A DNA stretch of 5,533 bases from Candidatus Woesebacteria bacterium (GCA_030699485.1 JAUYMM010000053.1:1-5533), one strand, 5' to 3'. Shown: positions 1 to 4,976, counted from the stretch's first letter. Notes: generated by a model not told the origin, from the letters alone. Made by a program: numbers and translations.

Positions 1-197
1 GATTCCAGAAAAAAAGCAATATGACCAATGATCTTTTAACTCAGATTATTAAAACGAAGAAAGAATTAAAAAATTTACCGGTAGTTGCAAATGTTGATTT
101 TGGTCACACTGATCCAAAAATAACTATTCCAATCGGAGGAAACGTAAAGATGCAAACATCATCAGAAAATACGTTTATAGAATTTACGGAACATTAA
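1..197 (+). CDS. S66 family peptidase (LD-carboxypeptidase / MccF-like), C-terminal end, 5' truncated by window
   Basis: The frame enters the window open, with its first complete codon at position 3, and ends at TAA 195-197. About 64 C-terminal residues are visible. They contain LPVVANVDFGHTDPKITIPIGG, broken here as LPVVANVDFGHT plus DPKITIPIGG, which is the characteristic end of S66 serine peptidases. The His of GHT corresponds to the histidine of the family's Ser-Glu-His catalytic triad. Known members cleave the L,D bond of murein tetrapeptides (LdcA) or hydrolyse peptide-nucleotide antibiotics such as microcin C (MccF). The preceding KSNMTNDLLTQIIKTKKELK segment is the usual helix before the final strand. 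The nucleophile Ser and the Glu lie outside the window, so activity and the LdcA-versus-MccF choice cannot be judged. No clear terminator follows. The next gene starts about 120 bases downstream and appears to have its own promoter. The family call is confident; the substrate is not known. Confidence 0.88.
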   Translation, partial: FQKKSNMTNDLLTQIIKTKKELKNLPVVANVDFGHTDPKITIPIGGNVKMQTSSENTFIEFTEH

Positions 198-240
198 GTA
201 CATTTTATACTTTCCCATCTGTCTCGCTTAAGCCGATCAA

Positions 241-268
241 TTGCTTATAATTTAATCCGACGTATAAC
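241..268 (+). promoter_or_regulatory. candidate sigma-A promoter ahead of the small membrane genes
   Basis: TTGCTT (241-246) and TATAAC (263-268) are separated by 16 bases, giving a plausible -35/-10 pair. Transcription would start near 275, some 40 bases before the first ATG at 315. A second AT-rich hexamer, TATAAA (274-279), lies just downstream. The region is AT-rich enough for chance matches, so this is a moderate-to-weak call. Confidence 0.35.
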
Positions 269-314
269 TTTGCTATAAATAAACATATAAAAAACAAAAA
301 ATGTTAGGGAAAAT

Positions 315-452
315 ATGAACATGGAAAAATACAAAAAGGATCTGGAAACAGAATTTTCTGAAAAAAAGAGCGAGACATATCAATTTATTCCCATTATTTC
401 GGGAGGAACAGCCTTATATTTTTTGCAACAGACTATTGTTATCCTTAGATAA
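315..452 (+). CDS. small ORF of 45 residues, probably the N-terminal part of a frameshifted membrane protein
   Basis: ATG at 315 (or 321, also in frame) is preceded by AGGGA at 306-310, the only Shine-Dalgarno-like sequence in this part of the window. The product starts with a charged lysine/glutamate-rich segment (MNMEKYKKDLETEF...) and becomes hydrophobic at IISGGTALYFLQQTIVIL before stopping at TAA 450-452. The last 17 bases overlap the next frame, which continues directly with another hydrophobic stretch. That frame has no usable ATG or ribosome-binding site of its own. The simplest reading is that this is the N-terminus of one protein continued at 436-723 after a one-base frame change. 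No family was recognised. It could instead be a genuine small membrane peptide translationally coupled to the next frame. Confidence 0.4.
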   Translation: MNMEKYKKDLETEFSEKKSETYQFIPIISGGTALYFLQQTIVILR

Positions 453-723
453 ATTCATAGTTGCAATTATTGCCATTTTGATGGTCTTTAGTATTTCTGC
501 TTTTCTTTTTTGGTCATTAAAAAGAGCAGAGCAAGACAAAGATAAGTATTTATTAAGTACTGTTGGGAAAATTATAGAGGATGTGTTTAAGCATTATGGA
601 GTGGAAATGGCAAAGAAAGACCCTGCTTCCACCGCACAACAGATGAATCTCATTATGCAAACAATAGTCGATCTTGTTGCAGGCTTAAGAGAACTAATGC
701 GAAAAAGCTATACTAAAAAATAA
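436..723 (+). CDS. hypothetical single-pass membrane protein (95 residues from TTG, or C-terminal part of the preceding frame)
   Basis: Residues 7-28 form one strongly hydrophobic segment (FIVAIIAILMVF followed by SISAFLFW) and so one predicted transmembrane helix. It is followed by a charged soluble tail of about 65 residues (KRAEQDKDKY...GLRELMRKSYTKK) that looks helical. The only upstream start is TTG 436. GGAGG at 402-406 is about 30 bases away, too far to serve it, and ATG 481 lies inside the hydrophobic segment and has no ribosome-binding site. The frame is open back to 319. Skipping one base in the T6 run at 419-424 would join it to the frame starting at 315. The stop TAA 721-723 is followed after six bases by the next ATG in the same frame, so the genes are probably co-transcribed. 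No family was recognised and no function is assigned. Confidence 0.5.
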   Translation: MLSLDKFIVAIIAILMVFSISAFLFWSLKRAEQDKDKYLLSTVGKIIEDVFKHYGVEMAKKDPASTAQQMNLIMQTIVDLVAGLRELMRKSYTKK

Positions 724-729
724 ATACGA

Positions 730-921
730 ATGGGATATTATCACAACTCTCAAAATTTAGATTCACGAATTGTCCAATTGTTGGAAAAAATTACTATTGA
801 TGGAGTAAGGGTTATTGACAATTTTTGGCAAAATCTGATAATTCAAGGATCAGGGTCATTTTTAGGAGCTTTTTTTGCATTCTTATTTGGTGGATTAGCA
901 TTCTATATTAAAAAAAACTAG
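730..921 (+). CDS. membrane-anchor segment (63 residues), N-terminal part of a frameshifted or slippage-dependent gene
   Basis: ATG 730 opens a frame with an amphipathic N-terminus (residues 1-38) and one predicted transmembrane helix at about 39-60 (GSGSFLGAFFAFLFGGLAFY), ending IKKN at TAG 919-921. No Shine-Dalgarno sequence precedes it. Translation could be coupled to the stop six bases upstream. The stop falls immediately after an A8 run (910-917). If one A is skipped, the reading continues IKKTRDRFFIHQKAVIELEYL straight into the long frame that follows. A membrane helix followed by a basic charged juxtamembrane segment and a helical domain is a natural layout, so this is very probably the anchor of the protein continued at 959-1504. 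Joined, the protein would be about 260 residues. Taken alone it would be a 63-residue single-span peptide. No named family was recognised. Confidence 0.5.
   Translation: MGYYHNSQNLDSRIVQLLEKITIDGVRVIDNFWQNLIIQGSGSFLGAFFAFLFGGLAFYIKKN
910..917 (+). other. A8 homopolymer at the frame junction (slippage site, mutation or sequence error)
   Basis: Eight consecutive A residues sit exactly where the frame from 730 must move by one base to enter the frame ending at 1504. The 730 frame stops at 919-921. The downstream frame is open only from 899, because TAG at 896-898 closes it upstream. The changeover window is therefore about 899-918, and the A8 run fills its centre. Poly-A runs of this length are known sites of transcriptional slippage, of natural length mutation, and of long-read base-calling errors. 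The sequence cannot tell these apart. Confidence 0.6.
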
Positions 922-958
922 AGACAGATTCTTTATTCATCAAAAAGCAGTAATTGAA

Positions 959-1504
959 TTGGAATACTTACTATGTGAGCATTACGACTTAAATCTAAGA
1001 AATAAAAATCAAATTACTAACTCTATAGCTATTCTTAAAAAGAAAAACCATATCACCTATAATAGATTTTACTTACTCAGGAATCCATCAGGATTAGATT
1101 TAAAGCTTGGCGATCTAGATGTAATTAATCCTTATGCTACTTATTTGCAGTCTCTAGATAGGGTAAATTCCAGCGTTGAAACTTTAAATCGAATTTTTGA
1201 CATATGGACACAAATGTTATTGCTAAGGCAACATCCATCACAAGAAGAGATTGATAATGTAACAGCTCAAATGGAGGAACTCCTTAAAATCCTAAATGAG
1301 TTTGATTCAGAAATAGAAGATTTATTGGCGTTAATTAGAGTATATATTAAAAGATTAAAAAATCGAAAAGCAAGGGGGTTAAATTATTACAAATTAAATG
1401 GTTATAAGAAAATAACTGAGCAGGAGAAAAACATAGAAAAGAAAAAAATGGATGATGAAATTAAAGAAAACGCTGGAGAACGAAAAAGAAAAGAAGATTC
1501 CTGA
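959..1504 (+). CDS. hypothetical helical/coiled-coil protein, probable cytoplasmic domain of the frameshifted membrane protein
   Basis: From TTG 959 the product is 181 residues, but the frame is open back to 899 and the upstream codons (TRDRFFIHQKAVIE) read as natural protein. TTG 959 has no Shine-Dalgarno sequence, so it is unlikely to be the true start. The first half contains YLLCEHYDLNLRNKNQIT and a segment with conserved-looking LRNPSGLDLKLGDL. Residues about 60-135 are rich in regularly spaced leucine/isoleucine with charged residues (ETLNRIFDIWTQMLLL, QMEELLKILNEF) and suggest long helices or a coiled coil. The C-terminus (about 150-181) is very rich in Lys/Glu/Arg. With the anchor from 730 it would be a membrane-tethered helical protein with the C-terminus presumably in the cytoplasm. 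No catalytic motif is visible and no family is assigned. The next 300-plus bases contain no clear downstream partner. Confidence 0.6.
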   Translation: MEYLLCEHYDLNLRNKNQITNSIAILKKKNHITYNRFYLLRNPSGLDLKLGDLDVINPYATYLQSLDRVNSSVETLNRIFDIWTQMLLLRQHPSQEEIDNVTAQMEELLKILNEFDSEIEDLLALIRVYIKRLKNRKARGLNYYKLNGYKKITEQEKNIEKKKMDDEIKENAGERKRKEDS

Positions 1505-1946
1505 TAAAAACATATGAATACCCATTTGTAAAACTTCCGAAACCAGCTATAGTAAAACCGTACTTAAATTTGAAAAATTTTTGCGTCAAGCTGAGCTTGG
1601 TGATCCCGCTAGTACCTTACACAGACTGCGGGAATTCTCCGACAAATTCTTGTCTATGAGTAGTTTACCAGATTTAATATGGTGGTTGTACCCCGAATTA
1701 GCCTCGACAATGCCGGAGATCGTAAAATAAGCCAATTCTTGTCTATATTTATTTTCTCTTGACCGTAGTATGTTAGCAGTTTTCCTTGCATAGTTATGCA
1801 TATTAGAAGTAAAAGGCAGTACTGAGTTGGATATCTTTATTCCGTATATCTTGTATCTTTTCTGATTGCACATGTACTCTACTTTTAACTTCGATAAACT
1901 TTCTTTCAGTTTTAGTCATTGACATCCATTTTTAATTATGATACTT
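1505..1946. other. gene-poor stretch with possible decayed gene remnants
   Basis: No convincing gene lies here. Several unsupported frames do: a plus-strand frame open from 1518 to TAA 1728-1730 with no start codon near its beginning, whose last 50 residues read like protein (ELGDPASTLHRLREFSDKF, then IWWLYPELASTMPEIVK); another plus frame from 1501 reading KTYEYPFVKLPKPAIVKPYL; a minus-strand frame at 1873-1586 (95 residues, from MCNQKRYKIYGIK); and a short minus frame from 1925 (MSMTKTERKFIEVKSRVHV) ending near 1803. None has a ribosome-binding site. Plus and minus frames overlap, so at most one can be real. The stretch around 1580-1730 is noticeably richer in G and C than its flanks. Interrupted frames on mixed strands fit remnants of an inactivated gene or mobile element, but no transposase motif is visible. 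Confidence 0.4.
1587..1633. repeat. two adjacent inverted repeats in the gene-poor stretch
   Basis: CAAGCT-G-AGCTTG (1587-1599) is a perfect inverted repeat around one base. It is followed by TCCCGC (1604-1609) pairing with GCGGGA (1628-1633), extended by AGT/ACT (1611-1613 with 1625-1627) after a bulged T. Neither is followed by a T-run, so they are not ordinary intrinsic terminators. They could be parts of a remnant element, a structured RNA, or chance within a former coding region. Confidence 0.4.
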
Positions 1947-1977
1947 TTGATTAGATCTGATTAAGAAAGATTATATA
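1947..1977 (+). promoter_or_regulatory. candidate promoter of the HTH-transporter operon
   Basis: TTGATT (1947-1952) is followed after 18-19 bases by TTATAT/TATATA (1971-1977). Transcription would start near 1984, leaving a leader of only about 16 bases before ATG 2000. That agrees with the absence of a Shine-Dalgarno sequence there. Spacing is slightly long and the region is AT-rich, so the call is tentative. Confidence 0.3.
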
Positions 1978-1999
1978 TGTATCAACGATAGTCAAATAT

Positions 2000-2893
2000 A
2001 TGCAAGATAATCTATACAGTATCAAGCAGACTGCAAAAAAGTTAAACGTTTCTACCTCTACAATTAGACGGCAAATCAGTAAGGGGTTATTGAAAACTGT
2101 AAGAATTGGCAATAGCATCAGAATACCCGAAGAAGAAGTCGGGAAGTATTTGAAAATACCAGGGGGCGATGACAGTACGGTCAAAATTTCCAAAGAAACG
2201 GCTCCAGTTAAACCCCAAGTAAAAAATTTAAAAAGCCTAACGATCTCAAGCTCAAAGCATGTTAAATATATAATACCAGGCTTAAGTTCAATCGAAGCAG
2301 AAACCCTTGAAGCCCTTTTGGGAGATGCAATTGAAGCCGAAGAAATATTTTCATTTTTACAGGATGAAAATTATGAAAAGCTTCATAGAATGCTTAGCAA
2401 AATTGTTAAAGAAAACAACCTATCCATTAAACAGAATTTAATTCTTTTGTTTATAGAAGAAGGAATATACAATTTGCAGACTAAAAAACAATTATTGCTG
2501 GATTTGATCCATAACGAAAATGCACTAGTTTTGTTACCGCTTCCCCCTCACCTATTTTTTAATTTCTTAGAATTCCTTCGTGAAGGTCAGATTATTAATA
2601 CGGATCAAATTGTACCGCCGCATCTGGAAGAGTTTAAGGAATTAATCATTGATATTGATATTATAGACCCCATAAAATTGCACGAAAAATTTCAAAAGGC
2701 TGAAATAATTATTATAGATGGAATGAAAACTAAGGGGGGCATGATGATTCGTAGAAACGTGGCTAATTTAATAGCTCAATATATAAATAATATCAAAAAA
2801 ATTTACTTTCATAACATACCGCGCCTACCTAAAGATCAAAACTTCGCCCTAATTAACGATAAAAATTTCCTGGCCAAGATAGTAGATTTGTAA
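2000..2893 (+). CDS. helix-turn-helix DNA-binding protein with large uncharacterised C-terminal region
   Basis: The product has 297 residues. Residues 5-51 (LYSIKQTAKKLNVSTSTIRR, then IGNSIRIPEEEVGKYL) form an excisionase/MerR-type winged helix-turn-helix of the HTH_17 kind. It has the typical order: helix, turn NVS, recognition helix TIRRQISKG, then an RIG...RIPEEEV wing and closing helix. Residues 52-85 are a polar linker. About 86-195 is a mostly helical region (LSSIEAETLEALLGDA, YEKLHRMLSKIVKEN). About 215-297 alternates hydrophobic strands and helices (AEIIIIDGMKTKGG, KKIYFHNIPRLP), suggesting an alpha/beta fold. I recognise no family after the HTH. At 297 residues it is far longer than phage excisionases, so it is more likely a transcription regulator with a sensing domain. 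ATG 2000 is the first start, because TGA 1958-1960 closes the frame upstream and no ATG, GTG or TTG lies between. No ribosome-binding site is present. The stop abuts the transporter ATG, implying co-transcription and regulation of, or by, that transporter. Confidence 0.85.
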   Translation: MQDNLYSIKQTAKKLNVSTSTIRRQISKGLLKTVRIGNSIRIPEEEVGKYLKIPGGDDSTVKISKETAPVKPQVKNLKSLTISSSKHVKYIIPGLSSIEAETLEALLGDAIEAEEIFSFLQDENYEKLHRMLSKIVKENNLSIKQNLILLFIEEGIYNLQTKKQLLLDLIHNENALVLLPLPPHLFFNFLEFLREGQIINTDQIVPPHLEEFKELIIDIDIIDPIKLHEKFQKAEIIIIDGMKTKGGMMIRRNVANLIAQYINNIKKIYFHNIPRLPKDQNFALINDKNFLAKIVDL

Positions 2894-4204
2894 ATGAGTA
2901 TAGAAACAATACTTTTAATTGTAGTCATCTTGTTAGGTTTTGGTCTGATGACTGCTAGAAAGCTCTCGCAGGAAGTAGCTGTACCCCTTGTCGCATTTAT
3001 TGCAATTATGTTAGCAGGTCCAGATGAAGGTTTACGCAGTTTAGAAGGGGGTTTTAAAGAATTTGCTAGAGTAGGTCTTTTATTTACAGCAATTGCAATT
3101 CCTGCTCATATATTGCAAGAAAGTAATTTATTCAACCTTTTAGGAACCAGGATAGGAGCGATGATTGGCTCTTTAAATTTAAAATTCAAAACAGACATAG
3201 TTCTTTTGGTATCTTTTATTTCTGTTTTTGCAACTTATATTATGGCTGCTTTATTTCATAACGTAACAAGCATACTAATAAACTCCTATATAATTTACGT
3301 TTTAGCAAAAGCATATAAACTACCTGCTGTATTTATACTTTCCGCCGCTTTAATTGCATCTAATTTAGGAGGGTTTAGTACCAGATGGGGAGATACACCC
3401 AACATAGTAGAAGCACAGGTATGGGGTTTGAAACATGTTGATTTTTTTAGAGAAATACTACCAGTAAATCTACTGCTCGTTTTTATACTCGCGTTTGTAG
3501 CTTATTTCCTAACAAAAAGAATGGTTGGTAATAATCATGACGTATCTAGAATTAAACTAGCTCATTCGATGATCAAATTTAAAACTGAAGGCAGATTTAT
3601 GTCGGTAGATAACAGGTTAGTTTTTTTTGGAATTCTTTCATTGGCAATAGCTATCATGGGACCACTCTTTTTTCAATCATATGAAGTCCCGCTTTCTGCT
3701 TTTGCAATTATAGTTGCTTTAGTAGGAACTCCTAACAATCATCGGACGCAAAGCCTTTATGCCTTGGGGATTGAAACATATTTTACTCTAATTTCTCTTT
3801 TTGTTTTGGCTCAAGTGTTTGGACATTCCAACATAGGAATTTTTAAATACATTGAAAATTTCCTACAGACAAATACCAACAATATCTATCCTGTATTAAT
3901 TATTTCTTATCTGGGGACTCTAGCTACTGGCGCGGCGTCATGGGCAGCAGCTGTGTCTCCTTCTATATTCCAAATCTTCCCTTCACATTTAGGTGCTTGG
4001 GCGTTGGGGGCTGGAATAGCTGCCGGTTCATCAAGCCTTATAACTGCTGCATCAGCTGGGGTTATTCTTGCTCATCAAACCTCAACATATGAAAAAGATT
4101 CGAGGGTTGATTTTGCTACTTATATTAAGTTTGGTATTCCTTTTAGCTTGTTTATGCTCTTAATTTATGCTATAATTCTGCCATTGTACATGAAGCTATT
4201 TTAA
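2894..4204 (+). CDS. ion transporter superfamily membrane carrier (ArsB/NhaD/SLC13-like)
   Basis: The product has 436 residues with about ten or more hydrophobic segments (for example 4-21, 27-42, 58-75, 101-121, 131-153, 190-207, 240-260, 265-278, 295-309, 332-353, 410-432). It has the two inverted half-repeats typical of the superfamily. FHNVTS (121-126) resembles the family's N-x-T hairpin motif. SNLGGFSTRWGDTPN (156-170) matches the NhaD/ArsB signature around G-G-x-[ST]-T...GD-PN. GSSSLITAASAGV (378-390) is the matching motif of the second half. Known relatives exchange or export Na+/H+, arsenite or carboxylates across the cytoplasmic membrane. The unusual TRWGDTP in place of the common TLIGDPP means the substrate should not be assumed. 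Length matches the family, so it looks complete. ATG follows the upstream TAA with no spacing (TAAATG) and without a Shine-Dalgarno sequence, so translation is probably by reinitiation after the regulator. Its 3' end contains a promoter for the next genes. Confidence 0.85.
   Translation: MSIETILLIVVILLGFGLMTARKLSQEVAVPLVAFIAIMLAGPDEGLRSLEGGFKEFARVGLLFTAIAIPAHILQESNLFNLLGTRIGAMIGSLNLKFKTDIVLLVSFISVFATYIMAALFHNVTSILINSYIIYVLAKAYKLPAVFILSAALIASNLGGFSTRWGDTPNIVEAQVWGLKHVDFFREILPVNLLLVFILAFVAYFLTKRMVGNNHDVSRIKLAHSMIKFKTEGRFMSVDNRLVFFGILSLAIAIMGPLFFQSYEVPLSAFAIIVALVGTPNNHRTQSLYALGIETYFTLISLFVLAQVFGHSNIGIFKYIENFLQTNTNNIYPVLIISYLGTLATGAASWAAAVSPSIFQIFPSHLGAWALGAGIAAGSSSLITAASAGVILAHQTSTYEKDSRVDFATYIKFGIPFSLFMLLIYAIILPLYMKLF
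4148..4176 (+). promoter_or_regulatory. strong extended -10 sigma-A promoter inside the transporter 3' end
   Basis: TTGTTT (4148-4153), exactly 17 bases, then TATAAT (4171-4176) with a TGC extension (4168-4170): a perfect extended -10 element. Transcription would start near 4183, leaving a leader of about 57 bases before the GTG at 4240. It lies within coding sequence, but its fit to consensus is the best in the window. It would give the proline-rich genes expression independent of the transporter operon. Confidence 0.5.
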
Positions 4205-4222
4205 TATGCTAAATTTTATTAC

Positions 4223-4234
4223 AAAGGAGGTGAT
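4223..4234 (+). promoter_or_regulatory. near-perfect Shine-Dalgarno sequence deciding a GTG start
   Basis: AAAGGAGGTGAT complements the 3' end of 16S rRNA over its whole anti-SD region. It ends its GGAGG core 9 bases before GTG 4240. It establishes a gene that would otherwise be easy to miss because it is short and starts with GTG. Confidence 0.85.
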
Positions 4235-4239
4235 TTATA

Positions 4240-4413
4240 GTGGCTAACGAAATATCTAACAAACCAGAGAAAAAACCTAAGTTGCCGTTTCCACCTCCTC
4301 CGAAACCGCATGATGTCCCACCGCATATCTTGAAAGAGATATTTGATTTGAAAGAAAAAGTAGGACGGTTGGAAGGCAAAATGGAAGTTCTATTGAGCTT
4401 AAAGTCTAAGTAG
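4240..4413 (+). CDS. small proline-rich protein with C-terminal coiled coil (57 residues)
   Basis: GTG 4240 to TAG 4411-4413. Residues 1-28 are lysine- and proline-rich (KPEKKPKLPFPPPPKPH). Residues 29-55 form an amphipathic helix with an unbroken 4-3 heptad pattern (I30, I34, L37, V41, L44, M48, L51), predicting a short coiled coil that would oligomerise. No signal peptide, membrane segment or cysteine is present. The very strong ribosome-binding site and a promoter about 65 bases upstream argue that this is a real, well-expressed gene. It is the first of three consecutive small genes with almost identical leaders; the next starts 54 bases downstream and is also proline-rich. I do not recognise the family. 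A structural or scaffolding role fits the composition but is inference only. Confidence 0.8.
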   Translation: MANEISNKPEKKPKLPFPPPPKPHDVPPHILKEIFDLKEKVGRLEGKMEVLLSLKSK

Positions 4414-4424
4414 ATAATTGCAGA

Positions 4425-4438
4425 AGTTCATATGAACT
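4425..4438. repeat. perfect 14-bp palindrome between the two proline-rich genes
   Basis: AGTTCATATGAACT is self-complementary over all 14 bases. It lies 11 bases after one stop codon and about 13 bases before the next ribosome-binding site. It could be an operator for a dimeric regulator or a small RNA hairpin. There is no T-run, so it is not a terminator. Confidence 0.45.
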
Positions 4439-4450
4439 ATAGCTCTGTTG

Positions 4451-4460
4451 AAAGGAGGTG
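4451..4460 (+). promoter_or_regulatory. near-perfect Shine-Dalgarno sequence for the Pro/His-rich gene
   Basis: AAAGGAGGTG has its GGAGG core ending 9 bases before ATG 4468. It fixes the start and repeats the leader design of the gene before it. Confidence 0.85.
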
Positions 4461-4467
4461 AATATAT

Positions 4468-4875
4468 ATGGTAGAAAAACAAGAACATCCTGTTCCACCT
4501 GAGCTTGGATCCGAACATCCAAGGCCACCTGTCCCCGGTGAACATTCGGAGCATCCAAGACCTCATGGTCTAAGACCAGGTGATCCATTGCCTCATGAAT
4601 TGGGGCATCGCCCACCTGAACCACATGATCCAAGAGGTCCAAGGCCACCAGAGCCAGGAGAAGCAAGGAGAGAGGTCGAACTGAGACCAATCGCGGAAGA
4701 CTTAATTACTGCTTTAGAGTCTGAGGATCGTGAGCTCAAGCTAAAAGCCGTAGTTGGCGTATTGAGTCGATTTGAACTCAAAAGACCGCCTGTTGAACCA
4801 AGACCTGAACATCCAAGGCCACCGGTTTCTGGTGAACACCCAGAACCGCCTAGACCTCCACACCCGAAACCTTAG
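4468..4875 (+). CDS. Pro/His/Arg-rich repetitive protein with a helical core (135 residues)
   Basis: The protein contains 35 prolines and 11 histidines in 135 residues, with no cysteine, no tryptophan, no signal peptide and no membrane segment. Residues 1-64 are low-complexity and built from HPRPP, GEH and PHE-type units. Residues about 65-105 (EARREVELRPIAEDLITALE, then LKLKAVVGVLSRFEL) look like two or three amphipathic helices. Residues 106-135 return to the repeat. SEHPRPPVPGEH (15-26) and PEHPRPPVSGEH (113-124) are near-copies flanking the core. Two or more frames are open on the opposite strand, but those are by-products of the biased composition. The strong ribosome-binding site, the matching style of its neighbours and the downstream terminator support a real gene. 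The family is not recognised. The histidine-proline repeats could bind metal or form an extended, possibly spore- or surface-associated, polymer, but nothing here proves it. Confidence 0.8.
   Translation: MVEKQEHPVPPELGSEHPRPPVPGEHSEHPRPHGLRPGDPLPHELGHRPPEPHDPRGPRPPEPGEARREVELRPIAEDLITALESEDRELKLKAVVGVLSRFELKRPPVEPRPEHPRPPVSGEHPEPPRPPHPKP
4513..4823 (+). repeat. direct repeats within the Pro/His-rich gene
   Basis: GAACATCCAAGGCCACC occurs exactly at 4513-4529 and 4807-4823. Its last 12 bases also occur at 4638-4649. The copies encode EHPRPP or closely similar units. Identity at the DNA level, including third codon positions, suggests recent internal duplication or conversion rather than only biased composition. 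Confidence 0.7.
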
Positions 4876-4889
4876 CTTAACTAGTTAAG
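4876..4889. repeat. perfect 14-bp palindrome immediately after the Pro/His-rich gene
   Basis: CTTAACTAGTTAAG begins on the base after the stop codon and is fully self-complementary. Together with the 14-bp palindrome at 4425-4438 it brackets the gene. It may be a weak hairpin in the 3' UTR or a protein-binding site. Confidence 0.4.
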
Positions 4890-4909
4890 GTTATTGAGGT
4901 AAGGTCTGA

Positions 4910-4950
4910 AACCCCTACCCACTTTTGATAATGGGTAGGGGTTGTTATTT
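4910..4950 (+). terminator. intrinsic terminator after the proline-rich genes
   Basis: AACCCCTACCCA (4910-4921) pairs perfectly with TGGGTAGGGGTT (4932-4943), a 12-bp GC-containing stem around a 10-base loop. It is followed by GTTATTT, a modest T-tract. It ends the transcript of the two proline-rich genes and separates them from the small acidic gene. Confidence 0.8.
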
Positions 4951-4964
4951 CCTAAAACATCTAG

Positions 4965-4976
4965 AAGAAGCTTCTT
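4965..4976. repeat. perfect 12-bp palindrome
   Basis: AAGAAGCTTCTT is self-complementary and lies between the terminator and the small acidic gene, just upstream of a -10-like TGATAAT (4991-4997). It might be an operator for that gene. A good -35 hexamer could not be found, so the promoter itself is not called. Confidence 0.3.

Noticed and set aside
1586..1873. Minus-strand frame of 95 residues
   Set aside because: It has no ribosome-binding site or recognisable motif and overlaps a protein-like frame on the plus strand. It is kept only as a possible remnant within the gene-poor stretch.
1951..2193. Minus-strand frame of 80 residues
   Set aside because: It is opposite the helix-turn-helix coding region of the gene at 2000, whose motif is clear, so it is a shadow.
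2000..2893. Phage excisionase
   Set aside because: The HTH resembles excisionases, but the protein is 297 residues, no integrase lies nearby, and it is coupled to a transporter gene.
4406..4781. Two minus-strand frames (4406-4690 and 4593-4781)
   Set aside because: They are open only because the Pro/His/Arg-rich gene on the plus strand avoids complementary stop codons. They have no start signals.
4468..4875. CRISPR or tandem-repeat array in the repetitive GAACATCCAAGGCCACC region
   Set aside because: The repeats are few, irregularly spaced and in frame, encoding EHPRPP units of a protein with a strong ribosome-binding site.
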